Shown here: positions 59,299-64,000 of the stretch, in pieces
Numbering within the stretch: position 1 is the first letter of the stretch
How the letters are laid out: each line of letters starts with the position of its first letter
Assembly (NCBI RefSeq): GCF_001043005.1
Contig: NZ_JYKZ01000014.1
Coordinates: forward strand, 51,522 to 115,521
DNA: 64,000 nt
DNA from: Pseudomonas psychrophila
Lineage (GTDB): Bacteria > Pseudomonadota > Gammaproteobacteria > Pseudomonadales > Pseudomonadaceae
Reading direction: 5' to 3'
The notes under the pieces: generated by a model
The model's input: only the letters and a program-made list of their open reading frames with translations
The model's database searches: none
Told to the model about the DNA's origin: nothing
Position numbers and translations under genes: made by a program

Positions 59299-60564
59299 TT
59301 AATGGGCTTGGCTGCCTTCAGCCTCCACCGGGGCATCCTTGGTCACACGGCGGACCAGTTTGCCAATGGTCAAGCCCTGGAACAGGATCGAGGAGAGCAC
59401 CACGATGTAGGTGATACTCAGGATCAGATCACGCTCCGGGCCCAGCGGTAATGCCAGGGCCAGCGCCACCGAAACACCGCCGCGCAGGCCGCCCCATGTC
59501 AGGATGCGGATGGTGCCGCGTGGCACGGTGCGCCAGCGGCGCAGCAGGACAATGGCCGGGGCCACGGTCAAAAGGCGTGAAAGCAAAATGGCTACGGCCA
59601 GAACGCTGGCCGCCAGCAAATGCAGCCACGAGAAGGGCAGAAGCAACAGTTCCATGCCTATCAGCGCGAACAGCAGCGCATTAAGCATGTCATCCAGCAA
59701 CTCCCAAAAACCGTCCATATAGCGACGGGTCATCTCGTTCATGGCCTTGTTGCGGCCCAGATTACCGATGATCAGACCGGCGACCACCATCGCGATCGGC
59801 GCCGACACATGCAGCTCACTGGCCATGGCCGAGCCACCTATCACCAGTGCCAGAGTCAGCATCACTTCGATCTGATATTGCTCGATGCTCTTGATCATCC
59901 GGTACACCAGATAACCGATCAAACCACCGAACACCACGCCACCGATGGCTTCGTGAACAAACAGCATGGCCGTGGCACTCAGGCTCGGGGTTTCACCCAG
60001 TTGCACGATGCCGAGCAACACGGTGAATACCACAACAGCGGTGCCGTCATTGAACAGCGACTCGCCCACAATGGTGGTTTTCAGCGGCTTGGAGGCGTTG
60101 GCGGTACGCAGTACACCCAGCACGGCAATCGGATCGGTGGGGGAGATGAGTGCGCCGAACAACAGGCAGTACAAGAAGCTGATATGCCAGCCGAACAGGG
60201 CGAAAATCCAGTACGCCAGGCTACCGATCACGGTGGTAGCGATCAGGACACCGACGGTCGCCAGCAGGCCAATCGGCCAGCGATAGCTGCGCACATCATT
60301 GATATTGACGTGCAGGGCGCCTGCAAACAGCAGGAACGACAGCATCCAGTTCATCAGCAGATCGCCAAAGTCGATCTGGCCGATGAGCTCCTGCACGCGT
60401 TCTTCGAGGCCCGGGTAGCCGATAAAGCTCAAGCCTTGCAGTAGCAACGAAAACATAAGGGCGGTGACCATCACGCCAATCGTCGGCGGCAGGCCGATAA
60501 AGCGGAAGTTCACGTAAGTCAGTAGTGAGGTCAGGCAGATAAACGCAGCAACAAGCTCAAGCAT
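59299..60564 (-). CDS. CPA1-family cation:proton antiporter
   Basis: A 421-residue membrane protein with about twelve helices. The NhaP/NhaK-type motifs LISPTDPIAVLGVLR and VGESLFNDGTAVVVFTVLLG (with the ion-binding Asp/Asn) and the C-terminal LTWGGLRGGVSVALALALP are clear. It exchanges Na+ or K+ for protons; ion choice is not decidable here. No large cytoplasmic C-terminal domain is present. Confidence 0.9.
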   Translation of the reverse strand: MLELVAAFICLTSLLTYVNFRFIGLPPTIGVMVTALMFSLLLQGLSFIGYPGLEERVQELIGQIDFGDLLMNWMLSFLLFAGALHVNINDVRSYRWPIGLLATVGVLIATTVIGSLAYWIFALFGWHISFLYCLLFGALISPTDPIAVLGVLRTANASKPLKTTIVGESLFNDGTAVVVFTVLLGIVQLGETPSLSATAMLFVHEAIGGVVFGGLIGYLVYRMIKSIEQYQIEVMLTLALVIGGSAMASELHVSAPIAMVVAGLIIGNLGRNKAMNEMTRRYMDGFWELLDDMLNALLFALIGMELLLLPFSWLHLLAASVLAVAILLSRLLTVAPAIVLLRRWRTVPRGTIRILTWGGLRGGVSVALALALPLGPERDLILSITYIVVLSSILFQGLTIGKLVRRVTKDAPVEAEGSQAH

Positions 60565-60750
60565 CCGGGATCCTGTGGTGGCGAGAGTGAATGGAAACCC
60601 GATCAGTTCGGGCTATGTTTGGATGCAGGCGCGGGCGTCAGGGGCACATCCCCGGGGTGTGGCAAATGGGCGCGACGTGCGAGGTCATTGACCACGCAGT
60701 TGCACTGAGGTTGCATGTGCGCTCGGGCCACTCACAACAAGGAGTCTGCG

Positions 60751-61584
60751 GTGCTGGCAACGGTGTTGGTGTTGGTCGCGGCGGTGTTGCACGCGATCTG
60801 GAATACCCTGATCAAGTTCAGCGGTGAGCGTTTGCTGGTCATCGCCTGTATGGACACAGTTGCGTTAGTGGTCGTGGCAGCACTGGTGGGCTTTGCGTCA
60901 TGGCCACCGCAGGAAATCTGGCCGTGGATTTTGGCCTCGGTGTTATTCGAACTGGTTTATCGGGTGCTGCTGATTCGCGCCTATCGGGTGGGAGATCTGG
61001 GGTTGGTGTATCCGCTGATGCGCGGGCTCTCGCCATTGGTGGTGCTGGCGTTGACCCTGACCTTTGCAGGGGAAGTGCTTACGGGTCAGCAAATTATCGG
61101 CATTTTACTGATTCCGTGCGGCATGGCCTGCCTGCTGTGGCAGGGTGGCGGCGGTGATCGTCTGCCATGGTCGATGCTACCGGTGGTGGCACTGATCGGT
61201 CTGTGTATCGGCAGCTATACCTTTCTGGACGGTCAGGCGATCCGGCGTTGGCCCCATCCTCTGGATTATCTGGTGTGGGTCACGCTGCTCAGTGCCTGGC
61301 CGTTTCCGCTGCTGGCGATGACCCGCAAGCGTGCCGCGTTTACGCTGTTCTGGCGTACTCAGTGGCGGTTGGGGGTAGCGGTGGGGGTTTGCGTGCTGGC
61401 CAGCTATGCGCTGGTGCTGTGGGCCATGCAGTTGGGTTCTATTGCCGAGGCGGCGGCGTTGCGCGAAGTCAGTGTGATTCTGGTGGTGTTGTTTGGCATG
61501 CGTTACCTCAAAGAACCTTTTGGCGGACCCAGGCTCTTAGCCTGTGGGTTGGTGCTGATCGGCATGCTCGTGATGAAACTCTAA
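60751..61584 (+). CDS. EamA/DMT-family transporter
   Basis: A 277-residue ten-helix transporter. The start is GTG 60751, with AAGGAG 7 bases upstream; the frame continues upstream to an ATG at 60715 that lacks a site and would add a polar tail. VLATVLVLVAAVLHAIWNTLIKFSG is the typical first EamA segment, and VYPLMRGLSPLVVLALTLTFAGE ends the first repeat. The substrate is unknown. It lies 13 bases before the MAPEG gene. Confidence 0.85.
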   Translation: MLATVLVLVAAVLHAIWNTLIKFSGERLLVIACMDTVALVVVAALVGFASWPPQEIWPWILASVLFELVYRVLLIRAYRVGDLGLVYPLMRGLSPLVVLALTLTFAGEVLTGQQIIGILLIPCGMACLLWQGGGGDRLPWSMLPVVALIGLCIGSYTFLDGQAIRRWPHPLDYLVWVTLLSAWPFPLLAMTRKRAAFTLFWRTQWRLGVAVGVCVLASYALVLWAMQLGSIAEAAALREVSVILVVLFGMRYLKEPFGGPRLLACGLVLIGMLVMKL

Positions 61585-61597
61585 AAAGGAAATTCCA

Positions 61598-61984
61598 ATG
61601 ACGGTTGCTTTCTGGTGTGTGCTTATTGCCTTCTGTTTGACGTATGTGTGTACCGCTTTTGCCAAGTTCAGTGATGGCAAGTTCGGCCCCAAGCAAAACC
61701 ATGATCCACGTACGTATCTCGACAATCTTCAAGGTTTTGCCAAGCGTGCCCACAGTGCCCAGCTAAACAGCTTCGAAGTGACCCCGGCTTTTGCTGCCGC
61801 GGTGATCATTGCCGACATCGTAGGTAACGCCCAGCCCGTGACCATTGATGTGCTGGCGGTGCTGTTTATCACCAGCCGCCTGCTGTACATCATTTGCTAC
61901 CTGGCCGACTGGGCGATCCTGCGCTCCATCGTGTGGTTCATCGGCATGGGACTGGTGGTCAGCTTCTTTTTTGTGTCGATGTAA
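61598..61984 (+). CDS. MAPEG family membrane protein
   Basis: A 128-residue protein with four hydrophobic segments and the MAPEG signature FAKRAHSAQLNSFEVTPAFAAAV, including the Glu of the glutathione-binding loop. Bacterial members may act on glutathione or lipid peroxides, but this is not established here. It has an AAAAGGA ribosome binding site and probably shares a transcript with the EamA gene. Confidence 0.9.
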   Translation: MTVAFWCVLIAFCLTYVCTAFAKFSDGKFGPKQNHDPRTYLDNLQGFAKRAHSAQLNSFEVTPAFAAAVIIADIVGNAQPVTIDVLAVLFITSRLLYIICYLADWAILRSIVWFIGMGLVVSFFFVSM

Positions 61985-62004
61985 ACGCAAGCCAATAACG
62001 AATG

Positions 62005-62092
62005 TGTGGGAGCGGGCTTGCTCGCGATGCAGGCGATCCGGTTTGCCTGATGCACTGCGGTGATGCCATCGCGAGCAAGCCCGCTCCCACAA
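62005..62092. repeat. REP pair (GGGCTTGCTCGCGA type, long spacer)
   Basis: Inverted copies of TGTGGGAGCGGGCTTGCTCG lie in the convergent gap between the MAPEG gene and mltA. Confidence 0.9.
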
Positions 62093-62121
62093 AGGTTTGG
62101 TTTCATTGCATGCAGGTGGTT

Positions 62122-63264
62122 TTACTGCGGCAATGCCGCGCCTTTAGGCCACAGCAGCCAGATATTGCCCTTCTGCTTCATGTCGCCCGCAATCAGCCCG
62201 GCTTCAGGGCCGGTGCCCACGAAGAAGTCGGCACGCACTTCGCCAGCAATGGCGCCGCCGGTGTCCTGGGCGGCCACCGGACGTACGATGGGCTGGCCAT
62301 CTGCCTGGGTGGTCGACAACCACAGCAGGCTGCCCAGCGGGATCACCTTGCGGTCCACCGCCACGCTGTAGCCAGCCGTTAGCGGTACGTTCAGCGAGCC
62401 GCGCGGCCCTTCGTTGCTGTCCGGGTTCTGGGTGAAAAACACGTAGCTCGGGTTGCTGGCCAGCATCTCGTGGACCCGTTGCGGGTTAGCCATGGCCCAG
62501 GCGTGAATGGTGCCCATGGTCACGTCTTCTTTTTTCAGTTCGCCCTGTTCAACCAGCCAGCGACCAATCGGTTTGTACGGGTGGCCGTTCTGGTCGGCAT
62601 AACCGATACGCAGCTGGCGGCCATTGTCGAGTTGAACCCGGCCAGAGCCCTGGATTTGCAGAAACTGCAAATCCATCGGGTCGGTCAGCCACGCCAGTAC
62701 CGGTGCTTGCAGACCTTTGCTGTTAATGGTCTCTGCGGTGTCGTAAGGCTTGAGCACACGGCCCTCAAGGCGCCCGCGCAGGCGTTTGCCTTTGAGCTCG
62801 GGGTAGATGCTGTCCAGATTGACCACGATCAAGTCCGCCGGGACGCCATAAATAGGCACATTGGCGGCCTGGGTAGGCTTGAGGCTGCCAGGGTAGACCG
62901 GTTCGTAGTAACCGGTGATCAGGCCGTCGCTGCTGCCTTCGGCCGAGCGCAGGCTGTACACGTCGAGGTGGGTTTGCAGGAAGCTGCTGATCTCGGCCAC
63001 GCTCGGGCTGGCAGGCAAGGCGGCTGCATCGCTGCAAACGGGGCCCCAGTTGGCGTCCGCCTTGAGTCGGGTACAAGCGCTGCGCCATGAAGCAAACCCG
63101 CTTTGCAGGTCGCTGCCCGTCACTTCAGGCAAAGCGCTCCAGTCAGCCTTGCTGTAGGTCGTGTGGGGTTCAGGCTTGGGGGTGTCCTTGTCGGTGCCGT
63201 TACATCCGGCCAGCAACATGACGACGGGCAAGGCCCAGGCCAGAGGCTTGAAAAGTGTGTTCAT
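62122..63264 (-). CDS. mltA: Membrane-bound lytic murein transglycosylase A
   Basis: MltA cuts glycan strands of peptidoglycan, forming 1,6-anhydro ends. The 380-residue lipoprotein starts at 63264 and has a signal with the lipobox LLAGC. GLITGYYEPVYPGSL, VLAWLTDPMDLQFLQIQGSGRV (catalytic Asp region), PYKPIGRWLVEQGEL, and the C-terminal 3D domain with AAQDTGGAIAGEVRADFFVGTG are typical. It is divergent from the cytochrome gene. Confidence 0.95.
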   Translation of the reverse strand: MNTLFKPLAWALPVVMLLAGCNGTDKDTPKPEPHTTYSKADWSALPEVTGSDLQSGFASWRSACTRLKADANWGPVCSDAAALPASPSVAEISSFLQTHLDVYSLRSAEGSSDGLITGYYEPVYPGSLKPTQAANVPIYGVPADLIVVNLDSIYPELKGKRLRGRLEGRVLKPYDTAETINSKGLQAPVLAWLTDPMDLQFLQIQGSGRVQLDNGRQLRIGYADQNGHPYKPIGRWLVEQGELKKEDVTMGTIHAWAMANPQRVHEMLASNPSYVFFTQNPDSNEGPRGSLNVPLTAGYSVAVDRKVIPLGSLLWLSTTQADGQPIVRPVAAQDTGGAIAGEVRADFFVGTGPEAGLIAGDMKQKGNIWLLWPKGAALPQ

Positions 63265-63392
63265 GGGCAAAATTCCTTCAAGGTTTGCCGAGGTCGGATG
63301 ACCGTCAGGCAATCCTTGTATTCAATAGGGGTATTGGTCTTTGCAGGTGACGCGAGGATACTGGCGACCGATTTCCGTGACCTGAAGCGACC

Positions 63393-63842
63393 ATGACTTT
63401 TAAACGATTGACTGTTGTAGTGCTGGCCTGCCTGACGTTGTCTGCGTGTGGCGGGGTGGATCCCGATTCGCCGTTGGGCCAGCGTAAAGCGATTTTCAAG
63501 CAAATGCTAAAAACCAGCGAAGACCTGGGGGGCATGTTGCGAGGTCGGATTCCGTTCGACGGTCCGCGCTTTACCGAAGGTGCTATCAAGCTGGATGCTT
63601 TGGCTCACGAGCCTTGGAAGCATTTCCCGCAGGTGAAGGAGTCCGATCTAACCAGTGCTACCGATGATGTCTGGCAAAAGCAGGAACGATTTCAACAACT
63701 GGCGCGCCAGTTGGAAGCCGCTACGGGCGAGCTGGTTGTTGCCAGCCAGGTACAACCCTACAAAGCCAGTCACCTGACGCCAGCAGTGCAGAAAGTCGAA
63801 GACACCTGCAGTGCGTGCCACAAGGAATTCAGGAATCACTGA
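63393..63842 (+). CDS. c-type cytochrome lipoprotein (cytochrome c'/c556-like)
   Basis: A 149-residue protein with a lipoprotein signal (LTVVVLACLTLSACGG) and a single heme-binding motif CSACH at the extreme C-terminus (DTCSACHKEFRNH), the placement seen in cytochrome c' and c556 four-helix proteins. It is short for the family but complete. The partner for electron transfer is not evident from the neighbours. Confidence 0.85.
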   Translation: MTFKRLTVVVLACLTLSACGGVDPDSPLGQRKAIFKQMLKTSEDLGGMLRGRIPFDGPRFTEGAIKLDALAHEPWKHFPQVKESDLTSATDDVWQKQERFQQLARQLEAATGELVVASQVQPYKASHLTPAVQKVEDTCSACHKEFRNH

Positions 63843-63852
63843 CGATCAAAAG

Positions 63853-63886
63853 CCCCTCACCCTCTCCCAGAGAGAGAGGGTTGGGG
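63853..63886. repeat. Inverted repeat beside the IS end (CCCTCACCCTCTC type)
   Basis: CCCCTCACCCTCTC at 63853-63866 faces GAGAGGGTTGGGG at 63874-63886, an imperfect hairpin. The sequence resembles a short repeat that I believe is widespread in gammaproteobacterial genomes. It may act as the terminator of the cytochrome gene. A transposon end follows about 10 bases later. Confidence 0.55.
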
Positions 63887-63895
63887 TGGGTAGAA

Positions 63896-64000
63896 ACCGA
63901 GTACATCGTTTACGTTTAAGACCGGGTACATCGTTTACAGGTATTAATCATGGTCAGGAGGTACTGACCATGCCCTGGAAACGAGAGTCCGTAATGGATC
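63896..64000 (+). mobile_element. IS481-like insertion sequence, left end only
   Basis: ACCGAGTACATCGTTTAC at 63896-63913 is repeated as ACCGGGTACATCGTTTAC at 63921-63938, 25 bases on, as expected for terminal transposase-binding sites. A transposase start follows at 63970. The element runs out of the window, so its right end, target duplication and integrity cannot be seen. Confidence 0.65.
63970..64000 (+). CDS. IS481-type transposase, N-terminal fragment at window edge
   Basis: Only ten codons are visible (MPWKRESVMD), resembling the conserved start MPWKxxxVMD of IS481-family transposases. AGGAGG at 63956-63961 is the ribosome binding site. Both it and the ATG lie in a perfect hairpin: CATGGTCAG at 63949-63957 with CTGACCATG at 63964-63972 and a six-base loop. 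That would hold back translation of long readthrough transcripts, as known for several insertion sequences. Confidence 0.7.
   Translation, partial: MPWKRESVMD

Overview
The window is a stretch of a Pseudomonas chromosome, most like the P. fluorescens/P. putida side of the genus. The evidence is the GC-rich coding style, the two families of Pseudomonas-type REP palindromes in the intergenic gaps, and gene order that largely follows the P. aeruginosa PA0370-PA0432 neighbourhood as I remember it (M16 peptidases, ftsYEX-rpoH, thiSG-trmB, metXW-proC-pilT, pyrRB-algH-tonB3-gshB-pilGHIJ-chpA, ahcY-metF-rhlE, bioA-rsmE). Nearly all genes are core housekeeping genes. No tRNA, rRNA, CRISPR array or prophage was seen.

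Layout. 1-8.2 kb (minus strand): a truncated AraC regulator, a YheT-type hydrolase, and two M16 peptidase pairs separated by rsmD. 8.5-12.8 kb (plus): ftsY-ftsE-ftsX, overlapping by 4 nt at each junction, then rpoH and its terminator. 12.8-15.9 kb: mtgA (minus), a DUF423 protein, thiS-thiG and trmB. 16-23 kb (minus): DUF3392, hemW, rdgB, DUF4426, metW-metX, yggU-yggT-proC-yggS, with pilT divergent. 24-31.6 kb: an NlpC/P60 peptidase, a double-TM2 protein, the pyrR-pyrB-pyrC' cluster with ruvX and algH, tonB3 and gshB. 31.8-41.6 kb (plus): the Pil-Chp chemosensory cluster pilG-H-I-J-chpA-chpC, without pilK or chpB. 42-44 kb: a hemolysin III-like protein, an FNT channel and a thioesterase.

44.2-49 kb: a promoter and S-adenosylhomocysteine riboswitch drive ahcY, followed by a terminator, metF and a long-tailed RhlE helicase. 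49-53 kb: a YceI/cytochrome b pair, bioA and rsmE. 53-56.6 kb: a dguC-dguB-dguA / dguR D-glutamate catabolic locus. 56.7-63.9 kb: a split PQQ dehydrogenase (catalytic plus small membrane subunit), a CPA1 antiporter, an EamA transporter, a MAPEG protein, mltA and a c-type cytochrome lipoprotein. The window ends in the first bases of an IS481-like element whose transposase start lies inside a hairpin.

I found no clearly new multi-gene system. The points most worth a second look are the duplicated M16 pairs around rsmD, the reduced Pil-Chp locus, the split PQQ dehydrogenase, the tandem-TM2 protein, a short hairpin-plus-20-mer repeat found beside two gene ends, and the hairpin-masked transposase start.
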